Below are positions 10,198 to 19,438 of a stretch of 64,000 nt of DNA, in pieces. Position numbers and translations under genes: made by a program. Source of the stretch: Rhizobium leguminosarum. Lineage in GTDB: Bacteria > Pseudomonadota > Alphaproteobacteria > Rhizobiales > Rhizobiaceae. How positions within the stretch are numbered: the first letter of the stretch is position 1; the number at the start of each line of letters is the position of its first letter. A model generated the notes under the pieces. It worked only from the letters and a program-made list of their open reading frames with translations. It had not been told where the DNA came from and searched no databases. The DNA lies in NCBI RefSeq assembly GCF_017876795.1, contig NZ_JAGIOR010000001.1:3808501-3872500 (forward strand), given 5' to 3'.

Positions 10198-11387
10198 CAG
10201 CGGTCCACCTCGCCGAAGACGATGTCGAGCGAGCCGAGCACGGCCGCGATGTCGGCAAGCTGGTGGCCGCGGCACATGAAGTCCATCGCCTGCAGATGCG
10301 CATAACCCGGCGCACGGATCTTGCAGCGATACGGCTTGTTGGAGCCATCGGAAACCAGATAGACGCCGAACTCTCCCTTCGGCGCCTCGACGGCCGCGTA
10401 AACCTCGCCGGCCGGCACGTGGTAGCCTTCGGTATAGAGCTTGAAGTGGTGGATCAGCGCTTCCATCGAGCGCTTCATCTCGCCGCGCTTCGGCGGCACG
10501 ACCTTGCCGTCGATCGACGAGAAAGGACCGGTCTTGGCATCCGACAGCAGGCGATTGACGCATTGCTTCATGATGCGGACCGATTCGCGCATCTCGATCA
10601 TGCGGATCAGGTAGCGGTCATAGTTGTCGCCGTTCTTGCCGATCGGAATGTCGAATTCGAGATCGGAATAACATTCGTAGGGCTGGGCGCGACGCAGGTC
10701 CCAGGCAGCGCCCGAACCGCGCACCATGACGCCGGAGAAGCCCCAGGCCCAGCAATCCTCCAGCGAAACGACGCCGATATCGACGTTGCGCTGCTTGAAG
10801 ATGCGGTTGCCGGTCAACAGATTGTCGATGTCGTCGAGCGCCTTCAGGAAGGGGTCGCACCAGTCGCCGATATCCTGGACGAGCTGTTCCGGCAGATCCT
10901 GGTGGACGCCGCCCGGACGGACATAAGCGGCATGCATGCGCGAGCCGCTGGCGCGCTCATAGAACACCATCAGCTTTTCACGCTCTTCGAAGCCCCAGAG
11001 CGGCGGCGTCAGCGCGCCGACGTCCATGGCCTGCGTCGTCACGTTCAAGAGATGCGAGAGAATGCGGCCGATTTCCGAATAGAGAACGCGGATCAGCTGG
11101 CCGCGAATCGGGATGTCGATGCCGAGCAGCTTTTCCACAGCCATCGCATAGGCATGCTCCTGGTTCATCGGCGCGACGTAATCGAGACGATCGAAATAAG
11201 GCACGGCCTGAAGATAGGTCTTGGTCTCGATCAGCTTCTCGGTGCCGCGGTGCAGCAGGCCGATATGCGGATCAACCCGCTCCACAATTTCGCCGTCAAG
11301 CTCCAGGACAAGACGAAGAACGCCATGCGCCGCCGGATGCTGCGGTCCGAAATTGATGTTGAAGTTGCGGACGTTATGTTCGGTCAT
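10197..11387 (-). CDS. nuoD: NADH-quinone oxidoreductase subunit D (49-kDa)
   Basis: Peripheral-arm subunit forming the quinone site together with NuoB, 396 residues. It shows the [NiFe]-hydrogenase-large-subunit-like fold motifs [21 protein letters not shown] near the N-terminus and [14 protein letters not shown]. The His and Tyr quinone-head ligands of the family lie in the QHPAAHG and [11 protein letters not shown] segments. It is separate from nuoC, as in most alphaproteobacteria, and 66 bases downstream of it. Confidence 0.97.
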   Translation of the reverse strand: MTEHNVRNFNINFGPQHPAAHGVLRLVLELDGEIVERVDPHIGLLHRGTEKLIETKTYLQAVPYFDRLDYVAPMNQEHAYAMAVEKLLGIDIPIRGQLIRVLYSEIGRILSHLLNVTTQAMDVGALTPPLWGFEEREKLMVFYERASGSRMHAAYVRPGGVHQDLPEQLVQDIGDWCDPFLKALDDIDNLLTGNRIFKQRNVDIGVVSLEDCWAWGFSGVMVRGSGAAWDLRRAQPYECYSDLEFDIPIGKNGDNYDRYLIRMIEMRESVRIMKQCVNRLLSDAKTGPFSSIDGKVVPPKRGEMKRSMEALIHHFKLYTEGYHVPAGEVYAAVEAPKGEFGVYLVSDGSNKPYRCKIRAPGYAHLQAMDFMCRGHQLADIAAVLGSLDIVFGEVDR

Positions 11388-11453
11388 GGCGATGGGCTCG
11401 CGTTCTCAGATAACCAGTGAATGGCGGGCACAAGCCCACCAGCCGCCTTGAAT

Positions 11454-12056
11454 TTATTGCTTCGCCTTTTCGTCGCCTGGCAGCACGTATTCAGTACCTT
11501 CCCAAGGCGACATGAAGTCGAAGTTGCGGAATTCCTGTTTGAGCTCGACCGGCTCGTATACGACGCGCTTTGCCGCATCGTCGTAACGGACTTCGACGAA
11601 ACCGGTGGTCGGGAAGTCCTTGCGCAGCGGGTGGCCTTCGAAGCCGTAGTCGGTCAGGATGCGGCGCAGGTCCGGATGGCCGGTGAACAGCACGCCGTAC
11701 ATGTCCCAGGTTTCGCGCTCGAACCAGTCTGCTCCGGGATGGACGGCGCAGGCCGACGGCACCGGCGTATCTTCGTCGGTGGCCACCTTGACGCGGATGC
11801 GCAGGTTCTGCTTCGGCGACAGCAGGTGATAGACGACGTCGAAACGCAGCTCGCGCTGCGGCCAGTCGACGCCGCAAATATCGATCAGGTTGACGAAACC
11901 GCATCTGGCGTCGTCACGCAGGAAGGTCAAAAGCGCGATCAGGTTTTCACCGGTCGTTGTCAGCGTCAGCTCGCGATACTTCAGCTGCGATGCGGCGATC
12001 AGGTTGCCACGCGCTTCGCCAAGGTAGGACGCAAGCTCAGTCAGGGCTTCACTCAT
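11454..12056 (-). CDS. nuoC: NADH-quinone oxidoreductase subunit C (30-kDa)
   Basis: Peripheral-arm structural subunit, 200 residues. The family signature [37 protein letters not shown] is present across about residues 112-150; key conserved residues are the ERE, MYG and GHPLRKDFP blocks. No cofactor is expected. It lies 18 bases downstream of nuoB. Confidence 0.97.
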   Translation of the reverse strand: MSEALTELASYLGEARGNLIAASQLKYRELTLTTTGENLIALLTFLRDDARCGFVNLIDICGVDWPQRELRFDVVYHLLSPKQNLRIRVKVATDEDTPVPSACAVHPGADWFERETWDMYGVLFTGHPDLRRILTDYGFEGHPLRKDFPTTGFVEVRYDDAAKRVVYEPVELKQEFRNFDFMSPWEGTEYVLPGDEKAKQ

Positions 12057-12074
12057 ATGCCTTGTCCTTAACCC

Positions 12075-12659
12075 TTAGCGTTCGATCGTGCCGGTGCGCC
12101 GGATCTTCTTCTGCAGCAGAAGCACGCCGTAAAGCAGCGCCTCCGCCGTGGGGGGACAGCCCGGCACGTAGATGTCGATCGGCACGATGCGGTCGCAGCC
12201 GCGCACCACCGAATAGGAATAGTGATAGTAGCCGCCGCCATTGGCGCAGGAGCCCATCGAGATGACGTAGCGCGGCTCGGGCATCTGGTCGTAGACCTTG
12301 CGCAGGGCGGGCGCCATCTTGTTGGTCAGCGTGCCGGCGACGATCATCACGTCCGACTGGCGCGGCGAAGCGCGCGGCGCAAAACCGAAGCGCTCGACAT
12401 CATAACGCGGCATCGACAGCTGCATCATTTCGACGGCGCAGCAGGCAAGGCCGAAGGTCATCCACATCAGCGAGCCGGTACGGGCCCAGTTGATCAGCTC
12501 GTCGGTCGAGGTAACGAGAAAGCCCTTGTCGGCAAGTTCGTTGTTGATCTCGCCGAAAAATGCGTCGTTGCTCCCGATCGGCTTGCCGGTCGAGGGATCG
12601 ATGATCCCCTTCGGCTGCTGGGCGACGAGCGGCTGATTGCTCACAGGGGCTACTCCCAT
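12075..12659 (-). CDS. nuoB: NADH-quinone oxidoreductase subunit B (PSST, cluster N2)
   Basis: Carries the terminal [4Fe-4S] cluster N2, which reduces quinone. Ligands are in [18 protein letters not shown] and [15 protein letters not shown] chose the ATG at 12659 (MGVAPVSNQ, 194 residues) because a GGGAG ribosome site sits seven bases upstream. An ATG at 12680 in frame would add seven residues and a longer overlap with nuoA. The gene overlaps the end of nuoA by 10 bases. Confidence 0.96.
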   Translation of the reverse strand: MGVAPVSNQPLVAQQPKGIIDPSTGKPIGSNDAFFGEINNELADKGFLVTSTDELINWARTGSLMWMTFGLACCAVEMMQLSMPRYDVERFGFAPRASPRQSDVMIVAGTLTNKMAPALRKVYDQMPEPRYVISMGSCANGGGYYHYSYSVVRGCDRIVPIDIYVPGCPPTAEALLYGVLLLQKKIRRTGTIER

Positions 12660-13015
12660 TCCAGGGCTCCCTTTTTCCATTCATAGATAAAGCCGATGGT
12701 CAGCACGAGGAGGAAGACCATCATGGACCAGAAGCCGAACCAGCCGATGGCGCCGAAGGAAACGGCCCAAGGGAAGAGGAAGGCAACTTCCAGATCGAAG
12801 ATGATGAAGAGGATCGACACGAGGTAGAAGCGGATGTCGAATTTCATGCGGGCGTCGTCGAACGCGTTGAAGCCGCATTCGTAAGCCGAGAGCTTTTCCG
12901 AATCGGGCGCTTTGAAAGCCACGGCGAACGGCGCAATGAGCAGCGCCAGACCGATAACGAGCGCGATAGCGATGAAGATAGCGATCGGAATATAGGAACT
13001 GAGCAGTTCAGTCAT
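12650..13015 (-). CDS. nuoA: NADH-quinone oxidoreductase subunit A
   Basis: First gene of the nuo operon; small membrane subunit (ND3 homologue), 121 residues with three hydrophobic helices. The conserved loop [18 protein letters not shown] carries the Cys of the active/deactive-switch loop. Three closely spaced ATGs occur; [10 protein letters not shown] at 13015 is the family-typical start. The 248 bases upstream, before the tRNA-Asp gene, must hold the operon promoter, though I could not fix its -35 and -10 boxes. Confidence 0.95.
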   Translation of the reverse strand: MTELLSSYIPIAIFIAIALVIGLALLIAPFAVAFKAPDSEKLSAYECGFNAFDDARMKFDIRFYLVSILFIIFDLEVAFLFPWAVSFGAIGWFGFWSMMVFLLVLTIGFIYEWKKGALEWE

Positions 13016-13263
13016 CATGTTCATCCCTGCTTGCCGGAGGCGCCAGACGGCACATTTGGGCAAATGCCCGGCAAGCGAACGTGCGTTGCAACAAAGCCGT
13101 GGTTAGCGCAGCCGACGCCCCGGCGCAAGAGATTTACAGAGGCAATTCGACGCGTCGCGCGCGGACATTATCAAGCAGATGCAACGATGTCGCGACAAAT
13201 CCACCCAAGCCGTGTGAAGCTGCATGTCTGACCACTGGAAACTGCATGGCTTGGTGAAGAGAA

Positions 13264-13340
13264 TGGCGCGAGTGACGGGGCTCGAACCCGCGACCTCCGG
13301 CGTGACAGGCCGGCACTCTAACCGACTGAGCTACACCCGC
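13264..13340 (-). tRNA. tRNA-Asp (GTC), copy 1
   Basis: 77-nt cloverleaf with encoded CCA. The acceptor stem pairs GCGGGTG with CACTCGC. The anticodon stem CCGGC/GCCGG encloses a 7-nt loop with GTC, and the T-arm has GGTTCGAGCCC. It lies between nuoA and the second copy. Confidence 0.97.
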
Positions 13341-13424
13341 GCATTGATCGGCCCTTTGTGGCCGCGAGGATGAAGAAACCCGGACAAACGACAAATCACA
13401 TTTGCGTTTTTACAAGACTTGAAA

Positions 13425-13501
13425 TGGCGCGAGTGACGGGGCTCGAACCCGCGACCTCCGGCGTGACAGGCCGGCACTCTAACCAACTGAGCTACACCCG
13501 C
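13425..13501 (-). tRNA. tRNA-Asp (GTC), copy 2
   Basis: 77-nt gene nearly identical to the copy at 13264. The only difference seen is in the D-loop (GTTGGTT here versus GTCGGTT in the other copy). Same anticodon GTC and encoded CCA. A tandem duplication separated by 84 bases. Confidence 0.97.
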
Positions 13502-13902
13502 AATTCATTTCAAGCAGTCCGGATGCCTTCGCACCCTCACCAAAACGGCTGCCCGTTTCGATGAGCGGCTAACTACGGGGTTCGCCATTTAGTGTCAAGC
13601 AGGTTTGGAGACAAAACCATGACAGCCGTTGAATTGTTTTTGCAAGGCCACTCGGAACGAAGGAAAAGCCGGCAATTCCGTTTCCCGCTGCTGCGCTGAG
13701 GTCTCATCGAAGCCGCCGGTACAGTCGAAGCCGACATGCAGCCTCCCCATTATCCACAGCCGGCCTCTCCGACCAACATCATAAGGAACGGGACCGCCGC
13801 CAAAAAAATCAAAAAATCTTCACAAACACTCTTGCGGTTTTGCCGCGATCCGCATAGATCACGGCCACCAAAGCGGCAGGCCGATCCGGCTTCGTTTGCG
13901 AT
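13502..13902. other. Intergenic region before tRNA-Val
   Basis: About 400 bases with no convincing gene. It should contain the promoters of the minus-strand tRNA-Asp genes and of tRNA-Val. No clear repeat or terminator was found. Confidence 0.6.
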
Positions 13903-13978
13903 GGGCGATTAGCTCAGTTGGTAGAGCGCCTCGTTTACACCGAGGATGTCGGGAGTTCGAGTCTCTCATCGCCCACCA
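13903..13978 (+). tRNA. tRNA-Val (TAC), integration target
   Basis: 76-nt cloverleaf. The acceptor GGGCGAT pairs with ATCGCCC, the anticodon loop TTTACAC gives TAC, and CCA is encoded. The last 23 bases (T-arm to CCA) are part of a direct repeat found again at 32319-32343. The phage-like element therefore integrated into the 3' end of this gene and restored it. Confidence 0.97.
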
Positions 13979-13980
13979 TT
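13956..13980 (+). repeat. attL, left core repeat
   Basis: 25-bp segment starting TTCGAGTCTC and ending CCCACCATT, identical to 32319-32343. It covers the 3' end of tRNA-Val plus two bases. Such tRNA-tail duplications are the usual product of tyrosine-recombinase integration. Confidence 0.93.
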
Positions 13981-14004
13981 CTATCTCTTTGAAATTGCTA
14001 GAAC

Positions 14005-14028
14005 CCCTTGCGCCATAAGGGCTTTTTG
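14005..14028 (+). terminator. Rho-independent terminator after tRNA-Val
   Basis: Stem CCCTT/AAGGG with loop GCGCCAT followed by CTTTTT. It lies on the element side of attL, so the element supplies the terminator for the reconstituted tRNA. Confidence 0.55.
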
Positions 14029-14038
14029 CCCATATTGA

Positions 14039-14058
14039 CGTCACAAATCACGTCACAA
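14039..14058 (+). repeat. Paired CGTCACAA sites near attL (possible integrase arm sites)
   Basis: CGTCACAA occurs at 14039-14046 and 14051-14058. The same pair recurs at 32228-32243 beside attR. Position and pairing at both ends fit arm-type integrase binding sites; this is inference. Confidence 0.4.
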
Positions 14059-14070
14059 AATGGGTTTCGA

Positions 14071-15629
14071 ATGGCTGGCAAGCCTCAACACTGGAAAGAG
14101 CGCAACGGGCGTTACTCGGCCCGCGTCGTCATCCCTCCCCAACTTCGGCCATATCTCGACAATCGCGCGGAACTGGAAATTCAGCTAGGCGGCGACCGGC
14201 GCACGGCTCTCCGCAACCACGCCGCTGCCGTCGCTTCTATCCAGCGCCAAATTGGCATTGCTCGGCAAAAGCACGAAGCCGCAACCGGCCAGCGGCCGAA
14301 AGCCCCCTCCTACCCTCTCACAGCCCAGCAGATCGCCCTTCGCGACTACCAGAGCCAAATCGACTTTGATGCGGAGCTGCGGGCGAACGATTCCCGATAT
14401 GCTCAGTTCGGCGTTGACCTTGATGACGCGCAACGCTTCCGAGACGGCTTCGCGGGCAAGCTGTCCGATGACGAACTAGAGGAACTGGTGGGCGCTCGCC
14501 TTGCCCGTGCCCGACTCGCCGGAAACACCGATGCCGCGAGGGGCACCGATAAATGGCGAGCGCTGGCGCAAGCGCTATGCGTGTCCTCTTACGAAGCGCT
14601 CGCTCGCGAGGACGAACGGAACGAAGGCGACTTTACCGGGAAGCCGACTCACCCGCTGCTTGCTGAAGCCCCGCCTATATATAATGACGAACCAGACCCG
14701 ATTACCTTCGACAATATAATAGACGACGAAGTTAAGCGCCGGGCGCGCGGGAAGAACGCGAAGCCCCTGCCCGACCGCACGGCGAAGAAGTATCGCGACC
14801 ATTGTGCCGCGTTCGCAAAGCGGCGCAAGAGTAAGAACGCGCTCACTGTCACGGCTGCAGAGGGCAAGGAATGGATCGAATCATTGCAGGACGCGGGCGA
14901 ACTCAGCAACCGCACTGTTAAGGCCATGCTTCAGAACGTCCGCACGGTCATGAATTGGGGACGCCAGAACGACCCCACGAACTTCTTCCCGGCAGGCAAC
15001 CCGCTCAACGGTATCAAAGCCCCCGACTTCACAACTCTGCCTTCTTATCTTCGCGCCTTCACTATGGACGAGGCCAACTTGTGCTTTCGGCGGCGCGGCA
15101 AGAGGACAAGGCTATGTTCCGGTGGATACCGTGGCTATGCGCCTATTCCGGGATGCGGGTTAGCGAAGCCGGGAATCTCCGCAAGGAAGACTTCTTCGAA
15201 ATCGGTGACCGGTGGTTCTGGAAGGTCACGACCGTAGGCGCTCGCTCGCTGAAGACCGCCAGCAGTGAGCGCCGCATTCCAGTCCATAAGGCTCTTGTCG
15301 ATGAAGGGTTCATTGATTTCGTGAAGGCTGCAAAGTCGGGACGGCTATTTAAAGGCGACACGAAGGACGCGATTCTTATTCAGCCCCGTATTAGCACATG
15401 GGTCCGCAGCCTCATCCCATTCGACAAGCGGCCCGAACTTTCGCCGAATCACGGCTGGCGTCACTTGTTCGAAGATTTGTGCCGTCGCGACCACGTGCCG
15501 GAAGATGCGCGCAACTATATGACCGGACGAACGGACGGCGGCTCTCAAGAGCTTTATGGGCGAAGCGAAGTGATGCTTCCCGGCCTGGCCGCTGCGATGG
15601 ACCGAATAATACCGATCCGCTTGACTTGA
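14071..15629 (+). pseudogene. Tyrosine integrase, frameshifted
   Basis: Site-specific recombinase expected to integrate and excise the element. The N-terminal part (MAGKPQHWKERNGRYSARV, then an SAM-like core-binding domain) reads in one frame from ATG 14071 to about 15080. The catalytic domain continues in the +1-shifted frame to 15629. The catalytic Arg (SGMRVSEAGNL), the HGWRH motif and the terminal Tyr (GGSQELYGR) are all downstream of the break. Restoring one G near 15081 (TTGTG to TTGGTG) would rejoin the frames. As written, no active recombinase is made. An earlier in-frame start at 14008 is possible but overlaps the arm sites. Confidence 0.88.
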
Positions 15630-15656
15630 GAACGTGGCATTTGGGAGCATAAGAAA

Positions 15657-15688
15657 TTCGCCCTCGCCGAAGTTTTGGCGAGGGCGAA
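15657..15688. terminator. Bidirectional terminator between integrase and the convergent gene
   Basis: Perfect 12-bp stem TTCGCCCTCGCC/GGCGAGGGCGAA with an 8-nt loop. It lies between the integrase stop (15629) and the stop of the minus-strand gene (15696). Confidence 0.8.
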
Positions 15689-15695
15689 CGCTGTA

Positions 15696-16010
15696 TCAGA
15701 TCCGACCCGAACCGGCGAAGAAAGACCGCAGCACTTCCTCGGAATTGACCTTGCCGAAGTAGCGCATGGACATATCGCCCGGATCGAAGATAACAGCCAT
15801 GTCATGATCAGGGCTAAGCTCAGCGCAAACAGAATGAGCAAACTTGTTCGTGTCGAGTGGGGACTCTGCCAAGATAAACGACGTTGTGCTGTCCCAGAAG
15901 CCGCTTTTCGCGTAGGCAGCGGCATCTATAAGGGACTGCCGGCGTTCATCGTAGGTCCGGCCCTTCACGGTCTGGTTAGCGATACGGAACGAGATGCAAT
16001 AAGAAGCCAT
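15696..16010 (-). CDS. Conserved small protein of unknown function
   Basis: 104 residues starting MASYCISFRIANQTVKG, convergent with the integrase. The pattern of short beta strands and helices, with a segment AVIFDPGDMSMRYFG, resembles a family of about 100-residue proteins I have seen annotated as hypothetical in alphaproteobacteria, possibly with a ferredoxin-like fold. No catalytic motif is evident. It is divergent from the structural operon across the 340-base control region, a place where phage elements often keep a regulator or moron gene. Confidence 0.65.
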   Translation of the reverse strand: MASYCISFRIANQTVKGRTYDERRQSLIDAAAYAKSGFWDSTTSFILAESPLDTNKFAHSVCAELSPDHDMAVIFDPGDMSMRYFGKVNSEEVLRSFFAGSGRI

Positions 16011-16250
16011 GTTGCAATTTCCTTGTATGGCTTCAGCAGCGGCTTGACCCGTCTTTCGTTCGGGCTAGAGTAAGCTTGCATTCATATCAGGCCGCCCTGA
16101 AGGCTTGGTTGAAGTTAGGCACTGGGTTGCGCCCCAGTGCCCACATCTGTTATTGGCCCCACCGATTCGCGCAAGCCGTGCGGCTATTTTTCCCAATGAA
16201 ATACACATAATTCACACATTGAAGAATTTATTCCTTCTTTTAGGAATATT

Positions 16251-16335
16251 TTCACAAACAAGGATTCACAAGGGAGTCCTAATGTGAGATTCTGTCCTCA
16301 AATTAATTGAGGACAGATTGTCTATTGTTTGTGAA
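16251..16335. promoter_or_regulatory. Nested inverted repeats upstream of the structural operon
   Basis: The inner 10-bp perfect inverted repeat is CTGTCCTCAA (16292-16301) / TTGAGGACAG (16307-16316). The outer 9-bp repeat is TTCACAAAC (16251-16259) / GTTTGTGAA (16327-16335). They lie just before the portal start at 16352 in an AT-rich region. An operator for a regulator is likely but not shown. Confidence 0.55.
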
Positions 16336-16351
16336 CATTAAGAAGGCGGCG

Positions 16352-17566
16352 ATGATGCCGCTTAACAACCTCATCGAACAGAAGGCATATACTCTCCTCG
16401 ATGCCCGCCTTTCCGAATTGGTTGGCACTCGACCTACTTACTCAGGCGTGAATATCGGCGGGCAGTCGGCACTTTATGTTCCGGCTGTTCTTCAGGCTAT
16501 CCGGTTGATCTCCGAGAATATTGGATCGCTTCCTTGCAAGCTCTATCGGGAAACCGCAGACAGCAAGGAAGAGGCCAAGGATCATCCCGCCTATCGCATC
16601 GTCCACAAGCGGGCGAACGAATATACGGGCGCGGGTGAGTTTCGCGTGGCCCTCACTGCCGACGCCTTTACTCACGGCAACGGCTATGCTCGCGTGATCC
16701 GGTATCCCGACGATGGCCGCCCCTACGCTTTCGACTATCTAGAACCTGGCAAGGTCACGACGCTGAAGCATCCGCTGACCGGCGCGCCGGTCTATCGTGT
16801 TTCCGAAGAAGACGGCGGCACCCGCGATTATCCCTTCACCGAAATTCTTCATCTTCGCTCGTTTCTCGGCAAGTCGCCGATCTCGTTCGGCAAGGAAGGC
16901 ATCGGCCTCGCGTCCATCCTTGAGCGCCACGGCGCGCAGTTCTTTGGCTCCGGCGCTCGACCGACCGGCATTTTTACCAATGAAGGCAAGGCCGTCAGTG
17001 GCGACGACGCGAAGGGCGCGAAAACGGTCATCAGTATTCTAAAGTCGTTCCGCAAGTGGAAGGACAGCGGGAACGGTGATCCGCTCATTATAGACGGCGG
17101 TTGGAAGTATGAGGCCCAGACGATGGCCTCGACCGATGCGCAGTTCATCGAGAATCGCGATTTCCAGCTTGATGAAATCGCCCGCATCTTCGGCGTTCCA
17201 CCGCATCTCGTATTCAACTTTAAGCGCCAGACTTGGAGCAACGCCGAAACCATGGGCGCGGCGTTCCTCACGCTTTGCCTGAAGCCGTGGCTGGACCGCT
17301 GGACGGATGCCCTTGCGACCGTCCTTCTCAGCGAAGACGAACAGGACAGCCATTCTTTCGAGTTTGTGACCGACGACCTCATGCGTGCCGATGCGGCCAG
17401 CCGCACCGCGAACATGACCGCCTTGGTGACGAACCGCATCATGACCCCGAACGAAGTCCGGGCGATCCTGAACCTTCAGCCGCTTCCGGGCGGCGATGAA
17501 CTCACCAATCCGCACACGACCAGCAACGCCGCGCCGGTTCCGGCCCCGGCGAAGGAACCCGCATGA
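16352..17566 (+). CDS. Phage portal protein (HK97 family)
   Basis: Dodecameric ring protein at the capsid vertex through which DNA is packaged. 404 residues from ATG 16352. An in-frame TTG at 16307 would add 15 residues but lies inside the inverted repeats. Features include YVPAVLQAIRLISENIGSLP near the N-terminus, TADAFTHGNGYARVIR and the GVPPHLVF...NAETMGAAFL segment, all typical of the HK97 portal family. An AAGG ribosome site precedes the ATG. The next gene overlaps by 4 bases. Confidence 0.93.
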   Translation: MMPLNNLIEQKAYTLLDARLSELVGTRPTYSGVNIGGQSALYVPAVLQAIRLISENIGSLPCKLYRETADSKEEAKDHPAYRIVHKRANEYTGAGEFRVALTADAFTHGNGYARVIRYPDDGRPYAFDYLEPGKVTTLKHPLTGAPVYRVSEEDGGTRDYPFTEILHLRSFLGKSPISFGKEGIGLASILERHGAQFFGSGARPTGIFTNEGKAVSGDDAKGAKTVISILKSFRKWKDSGNGDPLIIDGGWKYEAQTMASTDAQFIENRDFQLDEIARIFGVPPHLVFNFKRQTWSNAETMGAAFLTLCLKPWLDRWTDALATVLLSEDEQDSHSFEFVTDDLMRADAASRTANMTALVTNRIMTPNEVRAILNLQPLPGGDELTNPHTTSNAAPVPAPAKEPA

Positions 17567-17883
17567 CCGAACACCGCGCCTTCTTCGGCGACGGCGAAAA
17601 GCTATTCGCCTTCCCGACCCGCGAACTTATCGAAGAGCTTGAGCGCAAGACCGGCCAGCCTATCGGCGCGCTTTTTCGCCGGTTCCAGAACCATGACTTT
17701 TCGTTCTCCGACCTGACCGAAGTTATTCGGCTCGGCCTTATCGGTGGTGGCGCTTCGCCCGCCGACGCCGACCGGCTCGTGTCTGTCTATTCGATCGGTC
17801 GTCCGCTCACCGAAAGCTTCCTCATCGCGCTCGGCATCGTCACGGCGCTGTTCCTCGGCAACGCTGAAGAAGACGCAGAATGA
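17563..17883 (+). CDS. GTA-gp10-like tail protein or assembly chaperone
   Basis: 106 residues. The stretch LTEVIRLGLIGGGASPADADRLV followed by GRPLTESFLIALGI matches my memory of the gene-transfer-agent family proteins (Phage_TAC_11 / GTA gp10). Its position between portal and capsid is unusual for a tail gene. It overlaps the portal stop (ATGA) and the next start (ATGA), so it is tightly coupled in the operon. Confidence 0.6.
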   Translation: MTEHRAFFGDGEKLFAFPTRELIEELERKTGQPIGALFRRFQNHDFSFSDLTEVIRLGLIGGGASPADADRLVSVYSIGRPLTESFLIALGIVTALFLGNAEEDAE

Positions 17884-19436
17884 GCGAACGCCTCGAATTC
17901 AAGGCCGCGCTCACGGTTGACGACGCCGGCACTATCACCGGCATTGCATGGCCTTTCGGTTCCCCGGATCGCGTCGGCGACGTGATCGAAAAGGGTGCGT
18001 TCGCCTCGCCCGAAGTCCTGCCGATGCTGTTCGCCCATGATCAGGGGCAGGTTATCGGCGTTTGGGACCAGATCGAAGAAACCCCGGACGGTTTGACCGT
18101 CAAGGGCCGCTTGCTCGTGGACGACGTTGAACGCGCCCGCGAAGTCCGCGCCATGATCCGCACGAAGGCCGTTTCCGGCCTGTCCATCGGCTTCCGCACG
18201 AAGGCAGCGAAGCCCCGTCAGCGCGGGCGCACGATTACCGCCCTCGACCTTCACGAAATCTCAGTTGTCGCCGTCCCTAGCCATCCCGGCGCGCAAATCA
18301 CGTCAGTAAAGGCCGCCGATGGCACGGCAGACCAGAAGGAAACCATCTTGGAAAATGAAGCAGAACTTGAAGTGAAGAACGATCCGGTGATCTCGCCGGA
18401 AGATTTGAAGGCACTCAAGGCCGACGTTGCGACGATCAAGGCGAAGCTCAATCGCCCGACCGCCGCGAACAACAATCACCCGGTGCCGGCCAATGACAAC
18501 GGCTTTGAGCGTAAGGCTTTCAACCTGTTTCTTCGCCGTGGCGTCGAACGTATGTCCGCCGACGAAGTGAAGGCGCTCACGGTCGCCAACGACACGAACG
18601 GCGGCTTCCTCGCCCCGGAAGAAGTCGGCAATGAGCTTATCAAGCTTCTGTCCGAATACTCGCCGATCCGCAGCTATGCCCGCGTCGTCTCGATCTCTGC
18701 CGAGTCCATCAAGTATCCGCGCCGCATGTCCGGCACCGCTGCAACGTGGGTGGACGAAACCGAAGACCGCACCGAAAGCGGCATGACGTTCGAACAGGTC
18801 ACGCTGACGCCTATCGAGCTGGCGACCTTCACCGACGTTTCGAACCAGCTCCTCGAAGACAACGCCTATGGTCTTGAGGGTGAACTTCTGTCCGACTATG
18901 CGCAGTCGTTCGGCCAGACCGAAGGACTTGCATTCGTCAAGGGCACGGGCATCAAGCAGCCGAAGGGCATCATGACCGCTTCCGGCATCAAGGAAGTGAA
19001 AACTGGCGTTGCCGCTGCCTTCCCGACCACGAGCCCGGCAGACGTGCTTATCGGCATGTATCACGCCATTGCGACGACGCACGCCAATAACGGCGTCTGG
19101 CTCATGAACCGCAACACGCTCGGCACTATTCGCCAGTGGAAGGACAGCACGGGCCGTTATCTCGTTCTCGACCCGATCACCGCAGGTGGCGTTTCCACCC
19201 TGCTTGGCCGTCCGATTGTCGAGATGCCCGACATGGACGATATCGGCGCAGGCAAGTTCCCGATCCTTTTCGGCGACCTGACCGGCTACCGGATCGTTGA
19301 CCGCGTCGGACTTTCGACCCTTCGCGACCCCTACACCCTCGCAACGAAGGGACAGGTTCGCTTCCACGCTCGTAAGCGCGTCGGCGCTGACGTGACTCAC
19401 CCTGACCGCTTTATCAAGCTGAAGGTCGCGGCCTAA
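17880..19436 (+). CDS. Fused HK97 prohead protease and major capsid protein
   Basis: 518 residues combining two usually separate phage proteins. Residues 1 to about 150 are an HK97-type maturation protease: GIAWPFGSPDRVGDVIEKGAF, His53 in LFAHDQG, and Ser in VSGLSIGF. Residues about 160-215 are a charged helical scaffold-like delta region. From about 220 follows an HK97-fold major capsid protein (NGGFLAPEEVGNELIKLL, KGTGIKQPKGIM, LLGRPIVEMPDM). Fusion means protease and shell are made in equal amounts and the protease must be cleaved off during maturation. No separate protease gene exists in the element. Confidence 0.93.
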   Translation: MSERLEFKAALTVDDAGTITGIAWPFGSPDRVGDVIEKGAFASPEVLPMLFAHDQGQVIGVWDQIEETPDGLTVKGRLLVDDVERAREVRAMIRTKAVSGLSIGFRTKAAKPRQRGRTITALDLHEISVVAVPSHPGAQITSVKAADGTADQKETILENEAELEVKNDPVISPEDLKALKADVATIKAKLNRPTAANNNHPVPANDNGFERKAFNLFLRRGVERMSADEVKALTVANDTNGGFLAPEEVGNELIKLLSEYSPIRSYARVVSISAESIKYPRRMSGTAATWVDETEDRTESGMTFEQVTLTPIELATFTDVSNQLLEDNAYGLEGELLSDYAQSFGQTEGLAFVKGTGIKQPKGIMTASGIKEVKTGVAAAFPTTSPADVLIGMYHAIATTHANNGVWLMNRNTLGTIRQWKDSTGRYLVLDPITAGGVSTLLGRPIVEMPDMDDIGAGKFPILFGDLTGYRIVDRVGLSTLRDPYTLATKGQVRFHARKRVGADVTHPDRFIKLKVAA

Positions 19437-19438
19437 TT

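Noticed and set aside
12660..12680. Earlier nuoB start at 12680
   Set aside because: The ATG at 12659 has the ribosome site at proper distance and gives the usual N-terminus.
15070..15100. Programmed ribosomal frameshift in the integrase
   Set aside because: No slippery heptamer or stimulating structure at the junction, and the other frameshifts in the window are similar one-base losses.
14955..15629. Second integrase-frame ORF as an independent small recombinase
   Set aside because: It begins with non-conserved residues read out of frame; it is the C-terminal half of the frameshifted integrase.
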